This document shows positions 1 to 8,898 of a DNA stretch of 56,049 nucleotides, piece after piece; within the stretch, counting starts at the first letter, position 1, and every line of letters starts with the position of its first letter. The position numbers and the translations under genes are program-made. The notes under the pieces are model-generated. The model did no database searches. It worked only from the letters and a program-made list of their open reading frames with translations, and had not been told where the DNA came from. Where the stretch lies: NCBI GenBank assembly GCA_002315855.1, contig DCIG01000043.1:1-56049 (forward strand), given 5' to 3'. Source of the stretch: Lentisphaeria bacterium UBA1732 (GTDB lineage Bacteria > Verrucomicrobiota > Lentisphaeria > Victivallales > UBA1829).

Positions 1-363
1 GAGTTCCGAAAGACCTATAACTCCGGAACTGAAGCATTCTCGGAGATCGTACAGAAAACACGCGAAACCGAAGAGCAGATTTCAACCAAGCGCAAGGATC
101 TGATCAGTCAGACCATGAGCGGGTCGGTGCTGGAAACCGTAGGCAAGACGAAAGTCAACAACCCGCTCCAGACGAAAGTAACAGCAGCCGGAACGGCGTT
201 CGATCAGGACGCGTTCGACGCAAGACAGGCCGAAAAGAAACAGGAACGCGCAGAACGCAAGGAAGCCCGCGAAAAGGAAAAACAAGAACGTCTGGCCCGC
301 GAAGAAGAACTCAAAAAGAACAGCAAGAACAATAAAAACAACAAAAACAAGAACCAAAAATAA
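1..363 (+). CDS. C-terminal part of an unknown charged, lysine-rich protein (5' partial)
   Basis: The frame is open from the first base to the TAA at 361-363, giving 121 residues of a gene whose start lies outside the window. The visible part is hydrophilic and probably helical (AFSEIVQKTRETEEQIS), followed by a strongly charged stretch rich in Lys, Glu and Arg and a closing tail of Lys and Asn (KKNSKNNKNNKNKNQK). No catalytic motif or membrane segment is visible. The tail could bind nucleic acid or an acidic partner, but that is inference. Function not recognised. Confidence 0.75.
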   Translation, partial: EFRKTYNSGTEAFSEIVQKTRETEEQISTKRKDLISQTMSGSVLETVGKTKVNNPLQTKVTAAGTAFDQDAFDARQAEKKQERAERKEAREKEKQERLAREEELKKNSKNNKNNKNKNQK

Positions 364-404
364 GAGCTGATTCCATCCGAATCAATCAAATATCCTCGAC
401 CGGA

Positions 405-447
405 AAGCCGGGATTCCTGCTGAATCAGCAAGAGTTCCGGCTTTTTT
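405..447 (+). terminator. Rho-independent terminator after the partial first gene
   Basis: AAGCCGG (405-411) pairs with CCGGCTT (437-443). The arms extend inward through TGCTGA/TCAGCA, and a T-run follows to 447. It lies 40 bases after the stop of the partial gene. Confidence 0.75.
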
Positions 448-476
448 CGCGGGAAATTTTCGTCAAAGGGGCGCAA

Positions 477-510
477 AAAAAAAGAGAAGTCCCATTTTCA
501 GGGACTTCTC
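477..510 (-). terminator. Terminator of the sugar operon
   Basis: GAGAAGTCCC (484-493) and GGGACTTCTC (501-510) form a perfect 10-bp stem with a 7-nt loop. Read on the minus strand it is followed by a run of T (the A-run at 475-483). It closes the operon whose last gene stops at 542. Confidence 0.85.
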
Positions 511-541
511 TTCAAGGAAATTGCGGAGATTTGAGCTGTTA

Positions 542-1525
542 TCAGCCGTTGTTGTGCTTGGTGGCAATCTGGTCGGCCGTTACAGCGAAGATGATGATAA
601 GACCGATGACAACGAGCTGCACGTTGGAGGAAATATCCAGCAGGTTCAAGCCGTTGCGGAGGAAGCTGATCAGCAGAGTACCGATCAGAGTGCCGGTCAT
701 CGTGCCTTTTCCGCCGTTCGGGGAGCATCCGCCGATGATGACAGCGGCGATAATATCAAGTTCGAGAGAAAGACCTGCGGTCGGCTGTGCCGAACTGGAA
801 CGGGCCGTGGTAATCATGGCGGCAAGTCCGACCAATGCACCGGTAATGGTGTAAATCCAGACTTTGACCTTGTTGACATTGATACCGACGTGGAATGCGG
901 TGTTTTCATTGGAGCCGATTGCGTAGGTATAGCGTCCAAACGGGGTGTATTTCAGCAGATAGCCCATGGACAGCAGAACGATGACGAACAGCAGCACGGC
1001 AGACGGGATGCCGGCAATGGTGCCGTTATCCAGCCATGTATAGGTATGGACGGCGATCGGTTTCGCGCCGTTTGTGAGGTATGAGAAGCCGCGGAAGATA
1101 CTCATGGAACCCAGCGTAACAATAAAGGGGGCGAGTTTCAAACGCGTAATCATCATACCATTCGCGAAGCCGCAGAGTGCGCCGAATGCGATACCGGCAA
1201 ACGTGCCGATAATCATGGGGAAGACCCCCATATTGATCATTTCACCGGTGGAAACCTGCACCCAGGACGCGCCGGACAGCATGAGCATGACCACAGAGCC
1301 GATAATCGCGCTCAAGGACAGCATGGAGCCGACAGACAAGTCGATGCCGGCGGTAATGATGATGAAGGTCATACCAGCCGCCATGATACCGTTTGCGGAC
1401 GAGCGGCGGAGAACGTTCATGAAGTTCTGAACGGACAGGAAGCGGTCGGGTTCAAGGAACGTCCACAGGGAAATAATGAAAATCAGAGAAAGGAAAGGGA
1501 AAAGCTGTTTTGCAAATTTATTCAT
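542..1525 (-). CDS. Ribose-type ABC sugar transporter permease
   Basis: A 327-residue integral membrane protein of the RbsC/BPD_transp_2 family, which forms the membrane channel of class-2 (CUT2) sugar importers. It opens with a hydrophobic helix (FPFLSLIFIISLWTF). A family block ITAGIDLSVGSMLSLSA sits near residue 58, and the conserved cytoplasmic loop GGCSPNGGKGTMTGT, which contacts the ATPase, lies near residue 268. Length is normal for the family. It is the last gene of the operon, 20 bases downstream of the ATPase gene and just before a strong terminator. Substrate is inferred from the upstream enzymes to be a deoxyhexose or related sugar. Confidence 0.92.
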   Translation of the reverse strand: MNKFAKQLFPFLSLIFIISLWTFLEPDRFLSVQNFMNVLRRSSANGIMAAGMTFIIITAGIDLSVGSMLSLSAIIGSVVMLMLSGASWVQVSTGEMINMGVFPMIIGTFAGIAFGALCGFANGMMITRLKLAPFIVTLGSMSIFRGFSYLTNGAKPIAVHTYTWLDNGTIAGIPSAVLLFVIVLLSMGYLLKYTPFGRYTYAIGSNENTAFHVGINVNKVKVWIYTITGALVGLAAMITTARSSSAQPTAGLSLELDIIAAVIIGGCSPNGGKGTMTGTLIGTLLISFLRNGLNLLDISSNVQLVVIGLIIIFAVTADQIATKHNNG

Positions 1526-1545
1526 GATCGGAAATCTCCGGGGAA

Positions 1546-3066
1546 TTAGGAGTTGATGTTGTCTTGTTCGATGGCGGCGATGTGGATGACCTCAGCCTGA
1601 GTCGTCTCTTTGGTGTTGAGGCATCCGGCAAGTTTGCCGCGGCGCATGACGAGGATGCGGTCGCAGATACCGAAAATTTCCGGCAGTTCGGAGGAAATCA
1701 CAAGGATTGCCTTGCCTTCCGCGGAAAGCTGATTCAGCAGGTTGTAGATTTCTTTTTTCGCCCCTACATCAATACCGCGAGTCGGTTCATCGAAAATCAG
1801 GAAGTCGGAGTTTGCCATCAGCCAGCGAGCGAGCAGGATTTTCTGCTGATTGCCGCCGGAGAGCGAGTTTGCGGGAGCATCGGGTTCGCTCCATTTCAAC
1901 TTCAGTTCGTTTCCGTATTCCGAGCAGAGCTGATGCTCTTTTGCGAGCTGAAGTTTTTTGTCCATTCCGATTTTGCCGTAGTTCGGCAGAGTGATATTCC
2001 AGGAGCAGGGAAGCCCAAGGCAGAGACCGGTGCGTTTGCGGTCTTCGGTCAAGAGCGCGATTCCCTGACGAATGGCATCCGACGGGCAGCGGATGGTCAA
2101 TTCTTTGCCGTCCAGCCAGCAGCGTCCGGTGAGTTTCGGGAGGATGCCGAAGATTGCCGAGGCGGTTTCGGAACGACCTGCACCGACGAGGCCGGCCATC
2201 CCCACGATTTCGCCGCGTTTCACCTCAAATGAGACACCGGAAACACCAGCGGCTTCGCAGGAAATATTTTCGGCTTTGAAGCGGACTTCGCCCGGCGTGG
2301 TCAGACGGGCAGGGTAATAGTCGTTGATTCTCTGCCCGACCATGTGGCGGACGATTTCGTCCATGGTCAAATCCTTGCGCGGGGCGGAATGCACCACAAC
2401 GCCGTCGCGCAGGACACTGATGTCGTCTGCAAGCTCCATCACTTCTTCGAGGCGGTGCGAAATGTAGATGACGGCAATGCCCTGAGTCCGGAGTTCGTTG
2501 ATGATCTGGAAGAGAGTCTGTGCTTCCGATTCGGAGAGGGAAGAGGTCGGCTCGTCCATCACGATGATGCTGACTTTGCGCATGAGGGCTTTGAGGAGTT
2601 CGACGATCTGGCATTCGCCGGGCGTCAGCGAGCTGATCATAGCCGTGGGGTCAATTCTGAAATGGTACTGGTCAATCAGTTTTTTCGTGCGGGCGATTTC
2701 TTCCGCCGTGTCGACCTTGTGAATCAGCTTGTTGGAGAGGATTTCAGAACCGAGGAAAACATTTTCGTACACGGTCAGATAGTCCGCCAGTTCCAGCTCC
2801 TGATAGAGCATGGAAACGCCTTTCTGAATGGCATCGGCAGGTCCATCGAAAACGCAGGGTGAGCCGTCAATCTCAATGGTTCCGCTGTCGGGGGTGTGGA
2901 CACCGCTCAGGATCTTCATCAGAGTGGATTTTCCGGCGCCATTTTCGCCGCAAAGCGCATGGACGGCACCTTTCCGCACCTGAAACGATACGTCAGAGAG
3001 CGCATGAACAGGTCCGAAGGACTTGGAAATATGCTCCATCCGCAGGATGATGTTATTATCGCTCAT
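1546..3066 (-). CDS. Sugar ABC transporter ATPase with two nucleotide-binding domains (RbsA/MglA family)
   Basis: Duplicated ATPase of CUT2 sugar importers. The first half has Walker A GENGAGKSTLMKIL and Walker B VMDEPTSSLS. The second half has a degenerate P-loop GLVGAGRSETAS, signature LSGGNQQKILLARWL and Walker B LIFDEPTRGIDVG. An imperfect second site is usual in this family. The start is placed at 3066 (MSDNNIILRMEHISKSFGPV), one base after the TGA of the binding-protein gene and with GGGG just upstream. A longer reading to 3129 would run into that gene and adds no conserved sequence. The protein is 506 residues, the normal size. Confidence 0.93.
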   Translation of the reverse strand: MSDNNIILRMEHISKSFGPVHALSDVSFQVRKGAVHALCGENGAGKSTLMKILSGVHTPDSGTIEIDGSPCVFDGPADAIQKGVSMLYQELELADYLTVYENVFLGSEILSNKLIHKVDTAEEIARTKKLIDQYHFRIDPTAMISSLTPGECQIVELLKALMRKVSIIVMDEPTSSLSESEAQTLFQIINELRTQGIAVIYISHRLEEVMELADDISVLRDGVVVHSAPRKDLTMDEIVRHMVGQRINDYYPARLTTPGEVRFKAENISCEAAGVSGVSFEVKRGEIVGMAGLVGAGRSETASAIFGILPKLTGRCWLDGKELTIRCPSDAIRQGIALLTEDRKRTGLCLGLPCSWNITLPNYGKIGMDKKLQLAKEHQLCSEYGNELKLKWSEPDAPANSLSGGNQQKILLARWLMANSDFLIFDEPTRGIDVGAKKEIYNLLNQLSAEGKAILVISSELPEIFGICDRILVMRRGKLAGCLNTKETTQAEVIHIAAIEQDNINS

Positions 3067-3067
3067 A

Positions 3068-4054
3068 TCACAACCCCAGTGCCGTTGCGTTTTCTTGTTT
3101 GCACTTTTCGAGATTTTCGGAGGTAACAATCATGCTGGGGACGGGGACATTGCGCTTCAGCGCATTGCCTTTCATTTTGTCCACAGCGGATCTCACGCCG
3201 ATGTAACCGATCATGTACGGGTCCTGTGCGATGACAGCCGTAACGCCGCCTTCTTCAATGCCGGAAACGAGGGTGGCATCGGAGTCAAATGCGACAAATT
3301 TCACCTTGCCGACAAGCCCCTGATTCTGGATAGCCTTGTAAGTGCCGACGGAGGTGGGCTGGTTTACGGCAAAGATGCCATCGACTTCGGGGTAGCGGGT
3401 CAGCAGGTCCACGGTTTTCTGGCGGGCATCTTCCACAGTGCCCTGCGTATACTGTTCGCTGAGGATTTTCAGACCGGGAAATTCCTTTTCGACCGTATCA
3501 ACGAAACCTTTTGCGCGGGCATCGGTGGAGGCGGAGTTCTGAACGAAACGAATCAGGAGAAGATTGCCTTTGCCGTTCAGAGCCTTGCCGAGGACACGAG
3601 CGGCATCCGCGCCGCCGGCGATATTGTCCGTACCAACGAACGCATCGTATTTTTCCGTGTCAACGGCGGAGTCAATGATAATGCAGGGAGTGCCGAGGGC
3701 AGAAATGTTTTCCACGGGACGTGCCAGAGCGGTAAAGTCATTCGGACCAAGCACGATGGCGGCGGCATTTTTGTTGATGGCGTCTTCCACGACCTGAATC
3801 TGCTTTTCGCGGTCGGTTTCGTTTTCCGGACCGTTCCAGGCGATTTCATAGCCGAATTCTTTTCCTGCATCGTTGGCACCTTTATGGACGACTTCCCACC
3901 ACATGCTTGCCGTTCCTTTCGGGATGACGGCGATGACTTGGGATTTTCCGGCGGAAACGTTACCTTTGTGGGCAATTTTCTTGACCACACCGCTGACGAA
4001 AAGAACCAGTGAGATAAAAAGGACGCACCAGCTCACAATATTGCGAAATTTCAT
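3068..4054 (-). CDS. Periplasmic sugar-binding protein of the ribose/galactose type
   Basis: 328 residues. An N-terminal hydrophobic segment (VSWCVLFISLVLFVSGVV) acts as export signal or anchor; no clear lipobox is seen. The rest is a Peripla_BP_4 fold: QVIAVIPKGTASMWWEVV opens the first lobe, followed by AIVLGPNDFTAL, PCIIIDSAVD and AFVGTDNIAGG, and the second lobe includes VDGIFAVNQPTSVG and VKFVAFDSD. It captures the sugar for the ATPase and permease encoded next. AGAGGAG lies at good spacing before the ATG. A 115-base gap separates it from the dehydrogenase gene upstream; I see no promoter there, so co-transcription is likely. Confidence 0.92.
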   Translation of the reverse strand: MKFRNIVSWCVLFISLVLFVSGVVKKIAHKGNVSAGKSQVIAVIPKGTASMWWEVVHKGANDAGKEFGYEIAWNGPENETDREKQIQVVEDAINKNAAAIVLGPNDFTALARPVENISALGTPCIIIDSAVDTEKYDAFVGTDNIAGGADAARVLGKALNGKGNLLLIRFVQNSASTDARAKGFVDTVEKEFPGLKILSEQYTQGTVEDARQKTVDLLTRYPEVDGIFAVNQPTSVGTYKAIQNQGLVGKVKFVAFDSDATLVSGIEEGGVTAVIAQDPYMIGYIGVRSAVDKMKGNALKRNVPVPSMIVTSENLEKCKQENATALGL

Positions 4055-4169
4055 TTCGACTCCTCTTGAATATGTTGGTTAAATCAGGTTCGATGTTCGG
4101 AGGTGATTCAGGAGACAAGCAAGGGGAAAATCCGGCAAAATCTCAAAATCACATGGTGGTGTTGCAGGG

Positions 4170-5195
4170 TCAGTCGCCGACGTGAATCAGATAGCGGCAG
4201 ACCTTGGACGGATTTTCGTGCCAGTCGCGCAAGGCGTTTCCGGCTTCTTCAAACGGATAAATGCGGGAGATGATGTCCGCCGGATTGAAAAGTCCGCGCG
4301 CCGCGAAATCAATGATCCGGCGGAAGTTCTGCGGAGTGGCATTGCGGGAGCCGCGAATGCTTAATTCTTTCTGGACAAACAGCTTGGTCTGATATTCGAC
4401 CGGGGCTTTTGCATAGCCGATATACACGACACTGCCGGCGAAAGCGACTTCTTCCACCGCGGCTTTGTAGGTGGCGGGGAGACCAACCGCTTCGATGATC
4501 ACATTCGGTCCCATGCCATTGGAAAGGTCGCAGAAAGCCTGATGCAAATCCGTCTTTGCAGAATTAACGGTGTCGGTGGCTCCGAAACGGCGGGCCAAGT
4601 CAAGTTTCTCATCGTCCACATCAATGGCAATCACTTTGCGGGCGCCTTTCCGGGCGAGACCGAGGACCGCCCCCAAACCGACTGCGCCGCATCCGAAGAC
4701 GGCACAAACATTGTCTTCCATCGCTTCGGCACGGTCAGCGGCATGGCTTCCGACGGTCAGCGGCTCAATCAGGGCAACTTCTTCGGCTTTCATGCCGGTG
4801 GCATCGAAAAGTTTCTGCCAGGGTACGGTGATGTATTCGGTCAAAGCACCGTCGCGCTGAACGCCAAGCGTCTGGTTGAACTGGCAGCAGTTCGGGCGGC
4901 CGGCCAGACAGGACGGGCATCCGCCGCAATTGGTATAGGGAGACACGGTAACGAGTTTGCCCGTGCTCCAGCATTCCGGCACATTCGGGCCGCGCTCTGC
5001 GATGACGGCGCTGATTTCATGACCGGGGATTCTGGGAAGACCGACAAGAGGATTGAGACCTCTGTAGGTATTCAAGTCGCTTCCGCAAAGTCCCACATAG
5101 CGGACTTTCAGAAGGACTTCGCCTGCACCGGGGACAGGTTTTTCAATGGTTTTCCAACCAGTCCGGAACTGGTTTTCGATGACAAATGCTTTCAT
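4170..5195 (-). CDS. Zinc-dependent medium-chain alcohol/polyol dehydrogenase
   Basis: 341-residue MDR-superfamily dehydrogenase. The catalytic zinc region CGSDLNTYRG is near residue 37 and GHE near 59. The structural zinc lobe is CGGCPSCLAGRPNC, and the NAD-binding motif GCGAVGLGAVLGLARKG lies near residue 167, followed by IAIDVDDEKL, where the acidic residue favours NAD. The sequence resembles sorbitol/L-galactonate-type dehydrogenases. It lies one base after the lactonase gene in a sugar-oxidation operon, so oxidation of a sugar acid (for example L-fuconate or L-galactonate) is a reasonable inference; the substrate is not shown by sequence. Confidence 0.85.
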   Translation of the reverse strand: MKAFVIENQFRTGWKTIEKPVPGAGEVLLKVRYVGLCGSDLNTYRGLNPLVGLPRIPGHEISAVIAERGPNVPECWSTGKLVTVSPYTNCGGCPSCLAGRPNCCQFNQTLGVQRDGALTEYITVPWQKLFDATGMKAEEVALIEPLTVGSHAADRAEAMEDNVCAVFGCGAVGLGAVLGLARKGARKVIAIDVDDEKLDLARRFGATDTVNSAKTDLHQAFCDLSNGMGPNVIIEAVGLPATYKAAVEEVAFAGSVVYIGYAKAPVEYQTKLFVQKELSIRGSRNATPQNFRRIIDFAARGLFNPADIISRIYPFEEAGNALRDWHENPSKVCRYLIHVGD

Positions 5196-5196
5196 A

Positions 5197-6033
5197 TTAT
5201 CTTACTCCGTATATTGTTCGGGCATTTCCGCCCATGATAGCTTCCTGTTCGTCTGAACTCAAATGAGAAATGGCAGAGGATACGCAGTCCACCCAGCCGC
5301 GATAGGTTACGGCAGAGGTGCAGACCGGCCAGTCGGACCCAAACATGACGCGTTTCGTGCCGAACGTTTCCAACACGGTTTCGATGTAGGGTTTCAACTG
5401 TTCCGGCGTCCAATTTTTCAGGTCGGCTTCTGTAACCATGCCCGAAAGTTTGCAGACGACATTTTCATGCTCCGCAAGTTTTTTCAGGAGAGATGCCCAC
5501 GGCTCCATTTCACCGGTTTTGATTTTCGGTTTTGCGATATGGTCGAGGATGTACACGCGGTCATCCGGCATGGCAGTAACAAAATCAATGGCTTCGGGGA
5601 GCTGGCGTTCAAAAATCAGAATTTCGTACAGCAGATTCGTTTTGGAAAGCTCGTATGCGCCGTCCAGAAATTCGGTGTGCATCATATAGCGGTTGTCGGG
5701 TTCATCCTGAACGACATGCCGCAAGGCTTTCAAACGCGGGTTCTGTGCGTAGCGTTCCAGCAGAGCTGGAAATTCGGGGGAACGGATGGGAAGCCATCCG
5801 GTAACGCCGCCGATAAAATCATATTTTTCAGCGAGAGAAAGCAGCCAGTCGGTTTCTTCCACGCACTGGCGGGCCTGAACCGTAATCACTTGATTGATTT
5901 TTGCGGCATCCAGTTCTTTTTTCAAATCTTCCGGGAGGAAATCGCGGCGGAGCATGGCCATCTCGTCAGGAATCCAGCCGTAATCCTGCGTATTGTAGTG
6001 CCACAAATGGTGGTGAGCGTCAATTCTGATCAT
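5197..6033 (-). CDS. Amidohydrolase-2 family sugar lactonase (L-fuconolactonase-like)
   Basis: 278-residue TIM-barrel metallohydrolase. Metal-binding motif DAHHHLWHY is at residues 5-13, LRHVVQDEPDN near 102, the histidine of DHIAKP near 163, and the terminal aspartate motif MFGSDWPVC near 240. This set is typical of L-fucono-1,5-lactonase and related lactonases that open the lactone made by a sugar 1-dehydrogenase. Its ATG overlaps the stop of the upstream reductase (ATGA), and that reductase belongs to a sugar 1-dehydrogenase family, so two successive steps appear translationally coupled. The exact sugar is inferred. Confidence 0.88.
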   Translation of the reverse strand: MIRIDAHHHLWHYNTQDYGWIPDEMAMLRRDFLPEDLKKELDAAKINQVITVQARQCVEETDWLLSLAEKYDFIGGVTGWLPIRSPEFPALLERYAQNPRLKALRHVVQDEPDNRYMMHTEFLDGAYELSKTNLLYEILIFERQLPEAIDFVTAMPDDRVYILDHIAKPKIKTGEMEPWASLLKKLAEHENVVCKLSGMVTEADLKNWTPEQLKPYIETVLETFGTKRVMFGSDWPVCTSAVTYRGWVDCVSSAISHLSSDEQEAIMGGNARTIYGVR

Positions 6034-7055
6034 AATTCAGTGATTCCTTGTTCGCGAAGATGTTGAAAGAAAGAATCCGGCACATTTGCGGCAGGGTAGG
6101 CTGCATTCTGTGCGATTCGGGCAGGAGAGGAGGTATTCAGAGAAACGGCACATACGCCCGGCATATTCAGGGCGAATCTGACAGCCGCGGCGGCGGCATC
6201 CACATTCATTTCCTTGCAGAGAGCGTTGTAGGCATCGCGTTTGCTGAAGAGTGCGGGCTCGGTTTCGGGGGTAACTTTGCGGTAGTTGAAGAATGCGCCG
6301 CCGGTCAGGAATCCGCCGCTGAAAACAGCGGAATTGATAATGCCCACGCCGTCCGCTTGCAGATTCCGCATGAAATCCATCAAATCCTGCGGATGACAAA
6401 GAACATTCGGAGCACATGCCAGCATGACCCAGTCGAATTTGATTTCGCGGTAAATATCCGCAATGATATGCCAGTCCTTGGCACCAATGCCGACAGCTTT
6501 CACTTCGCCGGATTTTTTCAGCTCGAAAAGGGATTTATAGGCATCAATGATGTCGCTTCGTTTCCCTCCGCCTGCAACAAATTCATCGGGATCATGCACT
6601 GAAACAAGGTCAAATGAACAGGGCGCACCAATCAATGCACGATCCGCCTCGAAACATCTGAGAATGCCATCGCCGCTGATGTCCTGACGCGCATCGTATT
6701 GCAGATTTGCCCATACGCCGCCGGGTTCAAAGGTCGGTTCAGGTGTGGTCAGCGGAATGCGCCGCCATCCGAGTTTGTCGCTGATTGTGATATTTTTCGG
6801 GGCGATTCCAAGTTCGCGAAGGCATTTTCCAATCATTTCCAAAGCCAGACCTGCGCCGTATTTCCCCGCAGAGTCAATGGTCGGATGCTCGACATTTTCA
6901 AACCACTGTTTCACCAGTTCGAGTTTGGTGGAATAGGGGAGTTCGCGGTACAGATTGCCCAGACAGCTTGTGCCGAAAATAACAGGCGTAGTCAAAAGAC
7001 CGTCTTTGGTCAGGATACGTCTGTTTTTTGCAAGATTATGTTCCAGAATAGACAT
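6030..7055 (-). CDS. Aldo/keto reductase, L-fucose/D-threo-aldose 1-dehydrogenase-like
   Basis: 341-residue AKR-fold oxidoreductase. The start motif TPVIFGTSCLGNLYREL matches the sugar 1-dehydrogenase branch of the family. The catalytic tetrad can be placed as Asp and Tyr in DSAGKYGAGLALEMIG, Lys in ITISDKLGW and His in LVSVHDPDE. It would oxidise an aldose such as L-fucose to the 1,5-lactone, which the coupled downstream lactonase would hydrolyse. First gene of the operon. No strong Shine-Dalgarno is visible before the ATG, and the predicted promoter is about 230 bases upstream, giving a long leader. Confidence 0.87.
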   Translation of the reverse strand: MSILEHNLAKNRRILTKDGLLTTPVIFGTSCLGNLYRELPYSTKLELVKQWFENVEHPTIDSAGKYGAGLALEMIGKCLRELGIAPKNITISDKLGWRRIPLTTPEPTFEPGGVWANLQYDARQDISGDGILRCFEADRALIGAPCSFDLVSVHDPDEFVAGGGKRSDIIDAYKSLFELKKSGEVKAVGIGAKDWHIIADIYREIKFDWVMLACAPNVLCHPQDLMDFMRNLQADGVGIINSAVFSGGFLTGGAFFNYRKVTPETEPALFSKRDAYNALCKEMNVDAAAAAVRFALNMPGVCAVSLNTSSPARIAQNAAYPAANVPDSFFQHLREQGITEL

Positions 7056-7283
7056 TATATTCAGTCGTGGTTGTTGGGAACTTCGATTAAATTGGCGTGT
7101 TCCGAATTAATCAAGATACCCTGTAATTGGTCGTTCAAGTTGATTCCCTGCTGCGACAGGATATTTTCGTCGTTTTTCCGTACAGATTGAGCTGATGAAC
7201 GCCTTTCCGGCAAATCAAATTCAACCATTCAAAAAAAGTCGAAAAATACTTCCCCGTTTCAATGGAAATAACTCGTCTCATGT

Positions 7284-7311
7284 ACTATAACCTTTCTAAT
7301 ATAAAATTCAA
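7284..7311 (-). promoter_or_regulatory. Promoter of the sugar-oxidation/ABC operon
   Basis: On the minus strand TTGAAT (7306-7311) is followed after 16 bases by TATAGT (7284-7289). Transcription would begin near 7275, leaving a leader of about 220 nt before the reductase ATG. That leader has small inverted repeats (for example GATTAA at 7085 with TTAATC at 7106) but no riboswitch I recognise. Confidence 0.6.
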
Positions 7312-7354
7312 GTAAAAAAGGCTCATGCGCTGAAAATAACATTAAAAAAACAGA

Positions 7355-7389
7355 AAAAACTCTTCTGTTCATGATTCTGAACGGAAGAG
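7355..7389 (-). terminator. Terminator of the aldose epimerase gene
   Basis: CTCTTCTGTTCA (7360-7371) pairs with TGAACGGAAGAG (7378-7389) with one mismatch. On the minus strand a T6 run follows. It lies 47 bases past the epimerase stop. Confidence 0.85.
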
Positions 7390-7436
7390 GCGGGAATTTT
7401 AACTGTTGAACTTATTTCAAACGCTGAAAAAAAGTC

Positions 7437-8561
7437 TTACTTTGAAATGGAGAACTTCAACACAATTTCCTGTTTGTACTTTTCGCCCGGCTTCAAGATG
7501 GAGGTCGGGTATTCAGGATGGTTGACGGAGTCCACATAACGCTGAGGTTCGAAGCAGAATGCGCCGAACTTCTGATAGCTGGCATTGTCTTTGCCTGCAG
7601 TATTGTTCAAGCCGCCGGCAGAGTAGAACTGTACTGCGGCATCATTGCTGAACACATCCATGCGAATGCCGGTTGTGCGGGATCTTGCGGAAGCCATTCT
7701 GCGGAGTTCGCCGAATTTGCCTTTGACGATGAAGCTGTTGTCATAGCCATTCGGATTTTTCTTGATGGCATCGCCGAAGCTGGTGAATTTGCGGAAGTCG
7801 TAGGGGGTTCCGGCGACTTTAATCAGGTTTCCGGTCGGGATGTTTTCTTTGTCGCATTCCTGATAGGAATCGGAGTAGATGTAAATATCATGGTCGTTGA
7901 TCGGACCGGATTTGTGCCCGGAGAGGTTGAAGTAACCATGGCTGGTGAGGTTGACAGCGGTGGTGGCATCGGTCTTGGCGGTCATGGTGATTTTCAGTTC
8001 ATTGTCGTCATCCAGTTCATAGACGGCTTTCACTTTCAGATTGCCGGGGAAACCTGCATCGCCATCGGGGCTGGTGAGGGTCAGTTCCAGTTCATCATCA
8101 TCGGTCTGTTTCGCATCCCAAAGACGATAGGCATAGCAGTCGCCGCCATGGAGAGTATTCTTATCGTTTTCATTCTTCTTGATTTGAATGGTCTTGCCGT
8201 CCAGTTCAAAAGAGCCTTTTCCGATACGGTTGGCATAACGTCCAATCAAAGCGCCGAAGTAGCAGCCTGGATTTTCATATCCCTGAGGCGTTGAGAAACC
8301 AAGAATCACGTCCTGCACTTTTCCGTTTTTGTCGGGGACATTGAGCTTGTAAATCACGCCGCCGAAGTCAGAAATCTGAACAGACATACCTTTGTCATTC
8401 TTCAGCGTGTAGAGTTTTGCCTGAGACCCGTCTTTCAAGGTGAAGAAGGGTTCCGGTGCGGGGATGGAAGAATCGCCGAACAATGCGCATGATGTTGCGA
8501 ACAGACCGGACATCACCGCTGCGGCAATTGCGAGACTTGCTTTGCATGATTTAAGATTCAT
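7437..8561 (-). CDS. Exported aldose 1-epimerase (galactose mutarotase family)
   Basis: 374 residues. The first 25 form a signal sequence ending in GLFATSC, a weak lipobox, so the protein is probably exported and perhaps lipid-anchored. The mature part is a GalM beta-sandwich: QISDFGGVIYKLNVPD, ALIGRYANRIGKGSF, NTLHGGDCYAYRLWDA (His near 139), NLTSHGYFNLSG (catalytic His), and CFEPQRYVDSVNHPEYP near the C-terminus with the conserved acidic residue. It interconverts alpha and beta anomers, here outside the cytoplasm, feeding the sugar importer or polysaccharide breakdown. AGGAGT precedes the ATG; it has its own promoter and terminator. Confidence 0.9.
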   Translation of the reverse strand: MNLKSCKASLAIAAAVMSGLFATSCALFGDSSIPAPEPFFTLKDGSQAKLYTLKNDKGMSVQISDFGGVIYKLNVPDKNGKVQDVILGFSTPQGYENPGCYFGALIGRYANRIGKGSFELDGKTIQIKKNENDKNTLHGGDCYAYRLWDAKQTDDDELELTLTSPDGDAGFPGNLKVKAVYELDDDNELKITMTAKTDATTAVNLTSHGYFNLSGHKSGPINDHDIYIYSDSYQECDKENIPTGNLIKVAGTPYDFRKFTSFGDAIKKNPNGYDNSFIVKGKFGELRRMASARSRTTGIRMDVFSNDAAVQFYSAGGLNNTAGKDNASYQKFGAFCFEPQRYVDSVNHPEYPTSILKPGEKYKQEIVLKFSISK

Positions 8562-8784
8562 GTCAGACTCCTGGTGGATTATAAACGGGTTAAATGTTAA
8601 ACAGGTTGTAAATTTTTTTCAGAGGAACTTCTTATGATCGGATAGAGAGGCGGAATGAATGAGTGCGAAAAAAATGAAGACAGGAAACAAGCGCATTCGG
8701 CGTTTCTGAAAAACGCTGAATCTGAACAACATTTAGCCTCAAAAACACCTCATCGAATCACTCGAAGTGCCGTTCATATTTGTT

Positions 8785-8812
8785 ACTATAGCACGAAGAA
8801 ATCAATAATCAA
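8785..8812 (-). promoter_or_regulatory. Promoter of the aldose epimerase gene
   Basis: TTGATT (8807-8812) and TATAGT (8785-8790) on the minus strand, spaced 16 bases. The 337-base gap 8562-8898 otherwise shows nothing clear; a weak ATGAG/CTCAT hairpin at 8862-8880 might end the gene upstream of it. Confidence 0.5.
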
Positions 8813-8898
8813 GCGGATTTTCTGAAAATTTCATAAAAGTTGCAGGAGAAACGCTTCCAGGATGAGTTTTTCCAGCTCATTTTATGAGGGAAAACGTT

